Shown here one piece after another: positions 1 through 28,680 of a stretch of 64,000 bases of DNA. The notes under the pieces were generated by a model. That model worked only from the letters and a program-made list of their open reading frames with translations, was not told the DNA's origin and ran no database searches. Source of the DNA: Opisthocomus hoazin. Lineage: Eukaryota > Chordata > Aves > Opisthocomiformes > Opisthocomidae. Position numbers and translations under genes: made by a program. Numbering within the stretch: position 1 is the stretch's first letter; every line of letters begins with the position of its first letter. Where the stretch lies: assembly GCF_030867145.1 (NCBI RefSeq), contig NC_134431.1, forward strand, positions 8,509,089 to 8,573,088, read 5' to 3'.

Positions 1-95
1 AAATCATTTACTCTAAATTAAAAGCAAGATGGCATGTTGATACGTTATTCAGCCAGCCGTAACAGCAAAACCTTTCCATAGAGCAATACATTCTA

Positions 96-6700
<6,605 letters not shown>

Positions 6701-6763
6701 GGCGCGGCAGGGCGGGCAGCCGCTCCTTCCCTCACTGCTCCATGGCAGCCCGCCGCGCCGCCG

Positions 6764-6783
6764 CTTCCGCCCGCCGGCGGAAG
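6764..6783. promoter_or_regulatory. Paired inverted ETS motifs (CTTCCG ... CGGAAG)
   Basis: Two ETS-family core sites face each other about 20 bp end to end, midway between the STK4 and TOMM34 start codons. ETS factors such as GABPA commonly drive bidirectional CpG promoters. The motif match is seen; binding is inferred. Confidence 0.5.
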
Positions 6784-6885
6784 CCAGCGGGGAGCGCCCC
6801 ACCCCGGGGGGGGGGGCGTGGTCTAAGCAGGCCCCGCCCCACCGCTGCGGCAGGGAGGGGCGTGGCTTGTCCCCGGCCCGGCGCG

Positions 6886-7000
6886 ATGGCGGCGTCACCC
6901 AGCGCGCTGCGTCGGGCCGGTAACGAGGAGTTCCGGCGCGGGCAGTACGGCCCGGCCGCCGCGCTCTACACCCGCGCCCTGGCGCTGCTGGAGCCCGCAG
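6886..7000 (+). CDS. TOMM34: TOMM34 coding exon 1
   Basis: Residues 1-39: first TPR helix pair (AGNEEFRRGQYGPAAALYTRA). It ends in phase 1 before GTACCGG. Confidence 0.92.
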
Positions 7001-10000
7001 GTACCGGGGAGGGGGGGGAGGTGGCCGTCCCGGGCCGGGCGGGTCCCAGCGGGTCCCAGCGGGTCCCAGCGGGTCCCGGCTGAACCCCTCCGTGTCCCGG
7101 CGCAGGGGAAGCCGCCGCCGAGGAGCGCAGCGTGCTGCTGGCCAACCGCGCCGCCTGCCACCTGAAGGACGGCGCCTGCCGCCTCTGCGTCGAGGACTGC
7201 AGCGGGTGAGCGGCGGCGGGGCCCGGGGTTCCTCCGCTCCCCCCGCGCCGCTGGGTCGGGGCGGGAGGCGAGGCGGGCCCTGCCCGCCGCCCCGGGCTGA
7301 CCCCGCCGCGGGCCGCTCCCTCCCGTTGCCGCAGCGCTCTGGCCCTGGCCCCGTTCGGGCTGAAGCCGCTGCTCCGGCGGGCGGCCGCCTACGAGGCCCT
7401 GGAGCGGTACGGGCTGGCCTACGCGGACTACCGGACGGCGGCGCAGGTGGACGGCTCGGCGCGGGCGGCACACGACGGCGTCGGCAGGTACCGGGGCGGG
7501 CGGCCCGGCCGCGGGCTGGCGGCTGAGGGGCCGAGGCTCCCCGGCCCCGGGCGTGCTGCCTCGCAGGGGCCTGGGAGCGCGTCCCCCGGGCCTGGTCCTG
7601 CTCCGCTCGGAGCCGGAGCTTAAAGGAAATAATAAACTGCAAGTTTTCCCAGGGCCCTGCGCTGCTAAGCCCCGCTGCGCTGGCGGGGTGACGCGCTGCT
7701 GTAGCCCTTCTCCCCTCCACGCACAGCTCTCGCTCGCCCGAGCACGGACAGTCCGGCCCTTGTCCTGCGATGTTTTTCGCCCTGCTGACGTGAAGAAGGT
7801 CCTTTCACCGGTGTCCTGTCTGTAGAAGGAACTGGGTTTAGGTGCACATAAAGGGGGGTTGGTTGGTGGGGAGATGCTGTCCTTGATAGGTGAGCCGGGT
7901 TAAGAAGTGTCCCCGCCGCTGCTGCGCGGCCCGTGCAGCTGACAGACGGGTGCCTGCCCGCCGTCTCTTCCAGGATGGCTAAAGCCCTGCTAGAGAGGGA
8001 TGGTGTGAACTGGCGCCAGAACCTCCCGCCAATCCCCACCGTCCCCGTTTCTGCCCAGAAGAGGTGGAGCGTTCCTTCTGCCGGAGCCCCTGGGGCAAAC
8101 ACTCCTCCTGCCACTGCCCTGCAGGGAGAGCCAGGTGAGAGCGTGCCCCTGGGCCAGGCACGGAGCCCTGAAGCTCATCAGGGTGATGAACACAGCAGCT
8201 GCCATGCCTGCTTGGCATGTCTGCAGCTGGGGCTGAGGCCTGGAGAAACCTGAGCATGGTTCTGCCACAGCCTCTTTGATTGATTTTGGATCCTTTGATG
8301 TCCCTGTATCTCGCCTCTGGTACGGGGATATTTGCTTTCCGAGAGGCTGTGCTGATCTTGTCGGTTTTATAGCGTTCTGTCTTCTTTCATGCTGCTTCCA
8401 GACCAGACTGCTGCTGGCACAGAGAGAGCCCGAACTCTGAAGGAAGAAGGAAATGAACTTGTGAAGAAAGGAAACCATAAAAAAGCAGTTGAGAAGTACA
8501 GTGAGAGTTTAAAGCTCAACCAGGAATGTGCGACCTACACCAACAGGTACTACTCAGCTCTTTGCCCAGGTACTTCTTGGCCCTTTAGAAAAGCCACCGT
8601 GGTGCTTCTGGCAGAGCTGTCTGATGTTTGATCCCCAACAAATGAATAAAACAAGAACACCCACGTGTTTGCCCGAAGTGCAGTCTGCCCTGTAGCCTGT
8701 GTAACGTTCTTTGATCAGGTACTGCAAAAACCCCTTGGAGACGCTCAGCTTAGGCCTGCGGAGGGATTTCTCCCTTTAATGCTTGTCTGCAAGGACTCTG
8801 TTATTTGGAGTAGTGTCTGCTGCCCTGTGAACCACAACTTGCAGACTGCTATACTTAAAGACTCGAAGTACTTCTAAGGCAATTGCAGCAAGCAGAGCAT
8901 AGTCTGGACTGGTATGGACAGGAACCTGCATCCTCGAAGTGCAGGTTCATAGCTTCAGAACGTGGTACTTTAAAAATACTCTTTTTTTTTCATCCTCCCC
9001 AACTGAAAAACTGTTTCTTTCCCCCTTCCCTTTTAACTGAGACAAACTTGAGCTCAGGAAGTAAGACTACATCATCCCTGAGGCTAAAGACTGGTTTTGG
9101 AGTCCAGCTTTGTGCTGCACCGGGGCTGGCTGAGGTCTGCTACGCGTGCAGATCTGCTACGCGCGCGGCGGCGGCAGCAGAGGCTGCTTTTAGCTGGCGG
9201 TCTCTCACCAGGTGTCTGTGTTGCAGAGCGCTCTGTTACCTGGCTCTGAAGCAATACGAGGACGCGGTGCAGGACTGCACGGAAGCTCTGAGGTTAGATC
9301 CCAAAAACGTTAAGGCGCTCTACAGGCGTGCTCAAGCACTTAAAGAACTGAAGGTAAGTCAGGAGTTTTTGAACGGGTTTAGGCTAGGACTGGAAGCCTG
9401 TTTACACATGATCAGGGCAAGAGATGCCCTGTAGAACTCATTTCTATGCTAGACAACACCTGCCATCAGATAGCCAAGACCTGTGTGAAGTGGGGGGATT
9501 TTCTTTCACATCACTATTTGCTGGTCGGATCTCGTGAGTTTCTGAGTGCCAGGTCCCGTTTCTGGAGATGCTGGAAGCAGCTGCACGTTGTGTTGAGCTT
9601 GATGTTTTCGTGTCTGGTGAGAGATTCTCTAGGCAGTACTGGAAGACGTACTGTGTTGGTGTTGGACTTGGAACCCACTCGAGTGATGAAATTGTCTTCG
9701 CAGCCCTAGTTTAAGCATGTTTTAGAATGGCTACGTTGATGCCAGTGCTTAAGCACTTACACAAGAGGAGTCACGGGCTTAATTGTGTTGGGGGTAGTAA
9801 TTCTGCAGCAAGAGCCTGACGAGGTTTAACCCGGCAGCCGGCAACTGATCACCAGCCAGCCGCTCACTCACCCCTCCCCTTCCCCCCCAGCAGGGTGTGG
9901 AGGAGAAACGGACAAAAGGGAAAACTCATGGCTTAGATAAAGACAGTTTAATAATGCAACAAAGGAAATGCTACTACTACTACTAATGCATATGCAAAAC

Positions 10001-10536
10001 AAACTATACACGATGTATTTTTCTCACCACCCGATGACAGATTTGCAGCCAGTCCACAAGCAGTGATCGTGGAAACCAGAACTCACGGATTTCGCAAAAC
10101 TCCAGGGAAAAAACCCAAACTCCTAGAAAAGTTCAAACTCCCCTGGGGGGGGGGGGGGGAGAAGGAAATTCCTGTCCCCTGGCCAACCCCCATTTACAAA
10201 TTCCACCTGACATCTATGGTATGGAATATTTCAGCTCAGCAGCTGAACATGGGAGACTGGAAAAAGGCCTTGATTTCGTAGCAACAACTGAAAACATCAG
10301 TTACCAACATTCTTGTACTAAATCCAAACCACATCAGCTACTGGGAGGAAAATCAATGCTATCCCAGCCAAAACCAAGACAGAGCCTTAGACTGCATTTT
10401 CAATGTACTAACACTTAAAAAAATACTCTCCTTCTAGGATTACAAATCGAGCATTGCTGATATCAAGAGCTTGTTGAAAACTGAACCAAAGAACACAGCT
10501 GCACTGAGATTACTGCAAGAACTGAACAGAGCCTAG
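6886..10536 (+). CDS. TOMM34: TOMM34, TPR co-chaperone of HSP70/HSP90 (complete, 7 coding exons, 299 aa)
   Basis: TOM34 is a mostly cytosolic adaptor that scaffolds HSP70 and HSP90 and was first described in mitochondrial preprotein import. Exons 6886-7000, 7106-7205, 7335-7487, 7974-8134, 8402-8546, 9227-9353 and 10438-10536 join in frame (900 nt including TAG); all introns are GT-AG. Two three-repeat TPR domains are visible, about residues 5-120 and 186-295, joined by a linker containing PPIPTVPVSAQKRW. Candidate carboxylate-clamp residues are N13, N52, K82 and R86 in the first domain, and K190, N194, N224, K254 and R258 in the second. The protein is about ten residues shorter than human TOM34, with a divergent N terminus (MAASPSALRRAGNEEF). 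The start follows GCGCG with no competing upstream in-frame ATG. Exons 1-3 are extremely GC-rich because they lie in the CpG island; exons 4-7 are not. An antisense solo LTR sits in the last intron. Confidence 0.95.
7041..7080 (+). repeat. 10-bp tandem repeat, 4 copies, TOMM34 intron 1
   Basis: The unit GGGTCCCAGC is repeated four times in a row; the last copy has one substitution. It lies in the 105-bp first intron, so copy-number change would alter a very short intron. Confidence 0.9.
7106..7205 (+). CDS. TOMM34: TOMM34 coding exon 2
   Basis: Residues 39-72, with SVLLANRAACHLKDGACR (second TPR). The acceptor is CGGCGCAG and the donor GTGAGCGG. The flanking introns are only 105 and 129 bp. 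Confidence 0.94.
7335..7487 (+). CDS. TOMM34: TOMM34 coding exon 3
   Basis: Residues 72-123, with LKPLLRRAAAYEALERY (third TPR of the first domain). The acceptor is TTGCCGCAG and the donor GTACCGG. Confidence 0.94.
7974..8134 (+). CDS. TOMM34: TOMM34 coding exon 4 (interdomain linker)
   Basis: Residues 123-177. NWRQNLPPIPTVPVSAQKRW is the conserved part; the following serine/alanine/proline stretch is divergent from human. Confidence 0.93.
8402..8546 (+). CDS. TOMM34: TOMM34 coding exon 5
   Basis: Residues 177-225. It opens the second TPR domain with LKEEGNELVKKGNHKKAVEK. The acceptor is GCTTCCAG and the donor GTACTAC. Confidence 0.95.
9227..9353 (+). CDS. TOMM34: TOMM34 coding exon 6
   Basis: Residues 225-267: ALCYLALKQYEDAVQDCTEA and VKALYRRAQALKELK. 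The acceptor is GTGTTGCAG and the donor GTAAGTC. Confidence 0.95.
9812..9816. repeat. Target-site duplication GAGCC, left copy
   Basis: Identical to 10382-10386 and directly abutting the LTR end. Confidence 0.8.
9817..10381 (-). mobile_element. Solo LTR of an ERVL-type endogenous retrovirus
   Basis: On the minus strand the element starts TGTCTTGGTTTTGGCTGGG and ends ...GGTTAAACCTCGTCA, so it has the TG...CA termini of an LTR. It is flanked on both sides by the same 5 bases, GAGCC (9812-9816 and 10382-10386), a perfect target-site duplication; five bases is typical of ERVL elements. I recognise internal phrases (for example GTTTTCAGTTGTTGCTA) from a widespread bird LTR family. It is about 565 bp with no viral coding sequence, so it is a solo LTR left by recombination. 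It lies antisense in TOMM34 intron 6. It contains a 15-G run (10145-10159) and a CTA repeat (9971-9985). The family name is from memory and was not checked in a database. Confidence 0.85.
10382..10386. repeat. Target-site duplication GAGCC, right copy
   Basis: Identical to 9812-9816 and directly abutting the other LTR end. Confidence 0.8.
10406..10412 (+). promoter_or_regulatory. Splicing branch-point TACTAAC for TOMM34 exon 7
   Basis: This is a perfect match to the optimal branch-point sequence. The predicted branch A at 10411 is 27 bases upstream of the exon, and the solo LTR ends 25 bases before the motif. Confidence 0.65.
10438..10536 (+). CDS. TOMM34: TOMM34 coding exon 7 (terminal)
   Basis: Residues 268-299 (DYKSSIADIKSLLKTEPKN to LQELNRA), then TAG at 10534-10536. 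The acceptor is CTTCTAG, and a perfect TACTAAC branch-point match lies at 10406-10412. Confidence 0.95.
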   Translation, partial: DYKSSIADIKSLLKTEPKNTAALRLLQELNRA

Positions 10537-11500
10537 GGTAACCAAGCAACAAGGAAAGCTTTGTTTTCCACTGCAGAAGAAAGCTTTTTCCGTGCTGATG
10601 TAGTTACAGGGACCAATCTTAATGCAGAATCGTTACTGAAATCCATCTTCCACTGCTGCTGAGATGCAACCGGTTCTGTGCCAGCACAATGAATGTTAAG
10701 ACACACAATCTGTATCAAACTATTATCCAGCTCTAAGATTCAGTTTTAATGCCCCTCCCCGAGAGGCATGTAGGTTAACTAACTTCCCTGGTTGAAGTCA
10801 ACTTGCCTGTAACTATTAGCCTCAGGGACTCTTTCCGCATTGGTGAATATGCATGTGAAGTGGCCATTCTCTTTCTGAAGAGCTACAGAGGTTTTTTTAG
10901 TCCTTATCCAGGTGACAATTTTGCTGCATTTGTGCTGCTATTACTTAAATAAGGTTGCTGCAGGAACTGCTGCAGTTGCCCGAGCACCACATACTGTTCT
11001 TGTAATGGAGGCACAGTTACTTGCACAGGGCAGAGCTTGTTCTCTCCCCCTCAGTGCCTGCTGGCCCTCAGCTGAATTTCTGCTGCTTAGTGTGGCTGGG
11101 CAGATGTTTGCAGTAGCAGCTTTCTTTTAATTAGTCTGCACATTTAAGAAAACAGCAGCAAGTTAAGCCTGCCTTGTTACACTGTGCACTACTTCTTTGA
11201 TATTCTGGGTGCTTGGGAATTTTACAGGGTTTTTGTGTGTTGTTTTTCTGTGGTTTTTTTAAAAACCAGTTCAGCTCCTTTGTGCCTTTTGGAGCAGTTG
11301 CTACAGGGTGTTACAGAGAGGGGGATATGCAGTGACATCCTAGCTGAGGTCTGGTTTACTACTTCAATGCATGCTTATACTTTTTTGATCTCCTTATCTG
11401 GTATTGATGGCACTGACTTAAAATGGTAGGTAAAGAGACATTGGGAGTTATTCTATGAACTGTTAAAGCCAGTTCTCATTAAAGCCATGTTTATTTTCAC
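10537..11500 (+). other. TOMM34: TOMM34 3' UTR with probable poly(A) site
   Basis: The stretch after the stop codon is noncoding. ATTAAA at 11478-11483 is followed by a T/GT-rich element (about 11507-11527), the usual arrangement for a cleavage site near 11500. I saw no AATAAA in this span. The end is inferred. Confidence 0.5.
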
Positions 11501-14130
11501 TTTAAAGCTGTGGTTTTTTCTCTGTGATGGATGGTATAGGGAAACTGGAACACTTTAGCCACTTCATACTGGACCCCTTTTTGTCAGAGGACTTCAGGTG
11601 CTGCTGTACAGTGCCTTGCTCCGCAAGGTAGTGACAATACATCAGGGTTTCTAACCATTGCTTGCACACTGCACAGGGGTAGAGTGCTTTAACCACCACG
11701 TCAGGGTGCTGGACAACACTAGACCTGAGCCAGCTTACAGTGTAGACCAGGAGCTAGAACCTAGCCCGCAGGTCAGGGTTCAGAGATCTTTGTTTCCCAC
11801 CTTACTTCTCCCAGCAGTCAGTGTTTCAGGCAGGTGCCACTGAACTGAATTTAGGAAGCAGACATCCCTCTGATGCCCTTAGAGACAAAGACTTCTTATC
11901 TCAGCCTGCCATTAAGTAGCTTTTTGTATGTCCCAGGGCTGTACTCTGTCAGCTGTGATGGGCCAGGGCTTGAAACAGCTCCTCCCTGAGAGGCACAGAC
12001 TGCTCCATTCACTCACTCCCTCCCAAGCACCACCGCTCCCCTGGTCCTGCCACCAGCACTGCCTGAGCTTGTAGCGAGTCAGTGTGATGGATTGCAGGGT
12101 GGGGAAGTAGAGGCCAGCAGTACACAGATAAGCAGAGGAAGATCACAATACAGGAGGAAGACTGGCTTCACTTAGTTAAGAGCTATGCTTTTAACAGCCC
12201 TGCTGTTGTCTGGAGCAGCAGATACCTGCACTGTTCAACTATGTTACACCGCCTCCGAGCAGCAGCATTCACCATTCTTTCCCCTCTCAGCAGCAATGCT
12301 GTTTTGTACCTTATTTCTTAGACTTCCCCAGCAATACCACCAGGTAGGCAAAGGTCAAGCACAGCAACAAGACTACTTCAAGCCCAGGGTCACTTCTGCT
12401 CCGCTCTCTTGTTCCAGCAGCGATGCTGCTGACTGTGCAGGACGCTGCCCGGGCACGCAGAGGTAGTGCTGTCCACACGGGCAGCTGGAGAGTTTGTGGG
12501 AGGCACACCTTCACCCACACCTTGCAAAAGCCACAGCAACTGCTCCAGACTGGAGACTCCAGACGACATTCGCGTTGCTGCTCCTGCCTCAATTCCCTAA
12601 AGCATCAGACATCCCCAAGGGGTTCAGCCAGGGAGCTACTCTGAGAGGTTTCCAGCATACATGGGGATCCAAGGCACAGCTTCACCTTTTCTGAGAAACA
12701 TACAAGACCCTGGTCTTCCTTCACATCCTTTCTTAGGCTTTCCCTGGGTTCCTTGGCCCCACTCCGAATTCCCTCTAGCTTTATAGCTCCTCAAGCTGAG
12801 GCATCTGGCATTGTAGGTGGTGTCACAGGCACATCTGAACTGGCCTGTGACACCTGAAAAAAGGTTGCAGACACACTAGCCAACAGCTGAATGAAGTGTA
12901 CCTGTACAGTTCTGTTCCAGCTTCTTACATGCATTACACTCATGCAAACGTGCATTTTTCCTCTAGAGACATAAAAGCTTCCAGGCGGTTACACTTTGGG
13001 AGAAACGACAACTTAAATGAAGGTCCTGGATATTAAGTAGGTTAAAGTCCTTTATAAGCACCTCTCTGAGAAGGAGATATCTAAATAGTGCACAATTCAG
13101 GCTGAGGGATCTGCTATGAGGAAAAGAAATATTTAAGGAGGTCAGAGGAAGAAGTGGCAAAATAAAGGCAAGAAAAAGGAATGATGAAAAGCCCCAGGGA
13201 GGAGGCGCAGGTGAGGAGAGCAGACCACGCAGGAGCAAACGTGTAAGACACACTATTAAAATGCTGGAAGGAAAACAAGAGGTAGGAGAGGTGACTCAGC
13301 AGCGAGCTGAAGTGAGAGTATGATACAGCACAGAAGGAAGACCGAGACAGCAACACAGCGGGATGGAAAGAAGGTAGGTGGTGCTGATGGAGGTGTACTC
13401 CTGCCAGCTCAGGGTCAAGTAAGGTCAATACATCACCAGTCTCAAGTACCAAGGGGCCTCTAGGGACTGAAATTCCTTCCCTAATTAGGACGAGCAGAGC
13501 ATTAAGGCCAGGATGATGACAGTGACATGCTCTAGGAGAGGCCCAGAGAGCAGAACACAGCAATAATGGGTCCTAGCTCCTCCTGCAAGCAGGGAGCATC
13601 CCAGCGGAATGCAGTGCAGTTACAAATGTCTTCAGACCCATCAGTGGCTCCTTGAAACCACTGGTCAGGAACACATATTGGAGAAGCAGCTTCTGATTAA
13701 CAGCTGCTCCCCAACACCTCAAAAGCTGGGTCCTGCACACCACAGACACACACGGTGTGGTGACCAGCAGAAGACCCTCGGTGCCAGTATTCCCGCAGGC
13801 ATACAGGGTCCATTACAAAAGGAGAACCACAGGAAGATGATGCCTTTGAAAAGGAAGTTAAAACCAGCTAGCTAGAAAGGAAAAAAAATTCAGGTAGATG
13901 GTGTGAAATTTGCTTAAAGCTGTCCTAGAGAGTCAGAAAGGATCAGGAGAGCCTGCTGGTTGGCAGCTCGTTCATTTAATTGTACACATCCCTCCCTGTC
14001 AGCTCTCTGACTGCCGTCCCACCAGCATCACAAGCTACAAACGCTCATCACAGCAGCCTGACCCAGGTCCACCGGCATGAAACAAAGTATTGGCTGTCTT
14101 TCTGCAAAGGGAACTAACCCATGCTTTGGG
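11500..14130. other. Intergenic, between convergent TOMM34 and PABPC1L 3' ends
   Basis: I find no conserved coding sequence, RNA gene or recognisable repeat here. Short open frames lack splice context or family resemblance. Confidence 0.6.
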
Positions 14131-15088
14131 GGTGGAAGCATCAGTTCTTTATTAGTGTCAGCTACAGGAACAAATAAAACTACAGAACCCAATAAATTCA
14201 CTAAAAATGATGATTCATCCGCACTTGTCATTTCCTGGGCAACTGAACCAGGCTGGGTTCCACACTACATTTCACAATATGCTTTCAGTAGCGAGAAGAG
14301 AATTAATGTGGGGATTTTCTACAGGTGCAGGAGGAAGCAATTCTGCAAGGTTTACAATACACACAAAAAAATAGGACGGGGCATTGAAGACAAGCCAGGG
14401 TCACTGTACAGGCACGATTCCAAAAGCACGGTGGGGTTGCTGCTGCTGTTCTTCAAAGGCAACGTTCTCAGGGCTCACTCTCAGTCCTCAAGACTACAGA
14501 AAAAAACCCCAAAGAACCCACATATGCAATTTCGATTGCTAAAGGAACAGTTTCATCCAGACAAGAATTCATCTCAACTTGGATTAACATACAGTTCCCT
14601 TGTGAACACAAGTCAAGGAACTATTATCTTCAAAGGGGTACGTGGGAGCTTGAACTGCTAGGGCTGTCCCAGCCTCAGCAGCAGGGCCAGCTCTCCTGCT
14701 CAAGCCAACAGAACCACCAACAATGTACAGGCTATCTGCTGACAAGGTTCTGCAAAAAACACTGGGAAATCCCAGGAAAGGTTGTGCTGGTCCCCACTAG
14801 ACCTACAGAAAAGCAAGGTCGTTTCCTATCTTCCTTCGTGGTTGCACAGTCCTTGTGAACACAGGAATACCACACAGAACCATGTCTCTGCGGTACAGTT
14901 AAGGCTGGGAAGAGGAGGATGCAATTTAGGAAGTGGAATATTACAGTCAAAGATACATACATTGCTCATTGAGCCGTATTTGGTCTGGACAAGAGCCCCA
15001 ATCCCTGGTTTCAGAGTCAGACACCGGCCCCCCTGCACACCCCACGCGGGTGCCGACGCCTGCAGCAGCTCCCCGCACCTACCCGCGG
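14130..15088 (-). other. PABPC1L: PABPC1L 3' UTR with probable poly(A) signal
   Basis: Downstream of the stop codon on the minus strand there is a good AATAAA in the context CTAATAAAGAACTG (complement of 14148-14153). It implies a 3' UTR of about 950 nt. The end is inferred. Confidence 0.45.
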
Positions 15089-26267
<11,179 letters not shown>

Positions 26268-26792
26268 TCAGCTGTGGAAGAAGACAGACCCAGGGCTGCA
26301 GACTGTGGGTTTCAGATCACAGGCAGCAAGTGTGGACCCACACCAGGCCTGGCTGCACGGCAGCAGCGAGCCATGCCCTTCCCACCAGCAGCAACAGGAC
26401 CAGGAATGCCCCAAGAATGCTGCAGTTCCCAGATTTTTCGGGGACATTTCAGTGCTGGTGCAAAAGCTGAGCTGGGCTTATCCACACGTCACAGCCCTTG
26501 CGCACCCAAGGAGGGGCCAGGGGGACACAACACACCGCACAGTCCGATTTGTGCCCTTCAAAACTCAAAACCCAAGAGAAGTAAAATGGAATTTAATTCC
26601 TCGGAAATTGAACAGTCCTTCCCCATCAGAGACTTTCATTTTAATTCCTCCTCAACCGCTCCCTCCAGCTGGCCACTCAGCCGGAGCGCATGTGGAGTGC
26701 GGCTTCGCTTCGACGCGCAAAGAAGCCCTGCCAGGGGATGAGCTCCCACCAGCAGCCACCACAGCTGCAGCCCACGCTCCCAGCAACCACCT

Positions 26793-27261
26793 CACAGAGT
26801 CACAGCATGGCAGGGGTTGGAAGGGACCTCTGTGGGTCACCCAGTCCAACCCTCCTGCCGAAGCAGGGTCACCCAGAGCAGGCTGCACAGGACCTTGTCC
26901 AGGCAGGTCTTGAATATCTCCAGAGAAGGAGACTCCACAACCTCCCTGGGCAGCCTGTGCCAGGGCTCCATCACCCTCAGAGGGAAGAAGTTCTTCCTCA
27001 TGTTCAGCTGGAACTTCCTGTGCTTCAGTTTGTGCCCATTGCCCCTTGTCCTGTCACTGGGCACCACTGGAAAGAGTCTGGCCCCGTCCTCCTGACACCC
27101 ACCCTGCAGATATTTAGGAGTATTTATGAGGTTCCTTCTCAGCCTTCTCTTCTTCAGGCTGAACAAGCCGAGCTCCCTCAGCCTTTCCTCCTAGGAGAGA
27201 TGCTCCAGTCCCCTCACCATCCTCGTAGCCCTCCGCTGGACCCTCTCCAGTAGCTCCTCAA
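26793..27261 (-). mobile_element. CR1 LINE fragment upstream of the PABPC1L start codon
   Basis: The minus strand encodes the CR1 ORF2 tail ([40 protein letters not shown]) and ends in the CR1 3' terminus near 26793. It lies in the inferred 5' UTR intron, in the same orientation as the gene. Confidence 0.92.
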
Positions 27262-27529
27262 ACCTCCATCTCAAACCAGGCAAACGTGGCTTTTTAGCCA
27301 GCCCTTCCCAGAAAAACCACGCCTCAGCTTGCCAACGAGACCCCCGGAGCGGGAAAAGCAGTGCTCGGCCCCGTGCTGCCTGCGGTTGGGTACGAAGGCG
27401 TCAGCCGCTGCTTGGGACCCCCGAGGCACTGCCCGGGGAAACAGAACGCAGCTCCCACCCTGGCAGCTTGCCAGCTCGTCTTCGGGGCTCTCACCTTCAG
27501 GCTCGGGAGACCCGAGACACTCGTTACAG

Positions 27530-28680
27530 ACCCTACAGGTGCCCGTAACCACCGCGCACGCAGGCGAGCGGCGCCCGCAGCAGTCCCGCGGCCGCCGGGC
27601 GGCACAGGGCAGGGCCCCGCACCCGCGCTGCGGGGCAGCCTTGCTCACGCAACCCAGAGCCGCCGGCCGCGGGCCTCGCCGCAGCGCGACGGTGAGCGCA
27701 GACACCCGACCGACGGCAGCGGCAGCGCTCCCGGGCAGCCGGTCGGGCGGCCGCGGGGGAAGGAGGGGGTCGAGCAGAGAGCCGGCCCGCGGCGAGGCGG
27801 GCGGGGAGCCCGCAGGGGTGAGGTGCGGTGCAGCCGGGCCCCGTCACCGCCGGCCGCCGACGCCCCGCGGCAGGAGCAGCCAGCCGCTCGCCCGGCCCCG
27901 CACCGCCGGCCCCCCGCAGCCCCGCACTCACGCCGGGCGTTCCGGCGGGCTCAGCTCTGCGGTGCAGCGCCTGCCCGCTGCCACCGCCCGCCTCTTCCCG
28001 CCGCGCCGCCGGGGCGGGGCCGCTCCCGCCCCGCCCCCCGCCAGAGGAGCCCCCGCCCCCGCCAGCTTCGGCCCCGCCCCCACCAGCTGATGAGACCCCG
28101 CCCCGGCCTGCGCCCAGCCGGGAGGGGCTGGGAGCGGCCGGGAGGGCCCGGGCAGGGCCGCAGCCGGCAGCCCCGCGGAGCCCAGTTCCCCCTCCCGAGC
28201 CCGCTGGTCGCGTCCCCAGCCAGGCGGGAGGACCAGGCGCTGCGTGTCCCGGCCGCGGCGCTGTCCCCTCCACGCCGGGCGCAGGAGCCGGCGGTGCCCG
28301 GGCCGCTCCTCAAGCGCCGAGCCCGGGCGGGAGCCGGTGCGGGACAGGCGGCCCGGTGCAGATCCGCCATCGCCAGACGCTCTCACAAGCTCCGCAGCAG
28401 ACCCCCCCGGCGCCCAGCTGAGACCCGCGGGCTGCGGAACCCGGTCCCCGCCGTCACCTCCCGTCCGGGTGGGACGCGAGGGCTGCAAGGTCGCCTCCAT
28501 CCACCGAGGTCGCGGCCCAGCAGCGCTGGACTCGACGGCGCGTGGACGAGGGGCGACAGTTCGCCATGGAACGCCTCGCTGGGCGGCTGGAACGGCGGCT
28601 GGGAAGGCGCCGGAGCCCAGGGCGGTGGGCACGGCCGCTCCACCAGCAGCTTCTCCACCACGACTGCGCTCGCGGGGCTG
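27530..28680. promoter_or_regulatory. PABPC1L: CpG island, probable PABPC1L promoter
   Basis: A dense CpG/GC-rich block with GC boxes (CCGCCCCGCC-type runs near 28020-28110), located 1.3-2.4 kb upstream of the PABPC1L ATG. On the minus strand a strong GTGAGTG donor occurs at 27931-27925. I see no conserved protein in its long GC-rich open frames. Confidence 0.7.
27932..28060 (-). other. PABPC1L: Candidate PABPC1L noncoding first exon
   Basis: The consensus donor GGC|GTGAGTG ends at 27932, and the acceptor 26273-26272 is just upstream of the start codon. Together they would define a 5' UTR intron of about 1.66 kb. The 5' end given is a guess. Confidence 0.35.

Noticed and set aside
14077-14661. 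194-aa plus-strand open frame
   Set aside because: Lies antisense in the inferred PABPC1L 3' UTR and shows no similarity to a known family.
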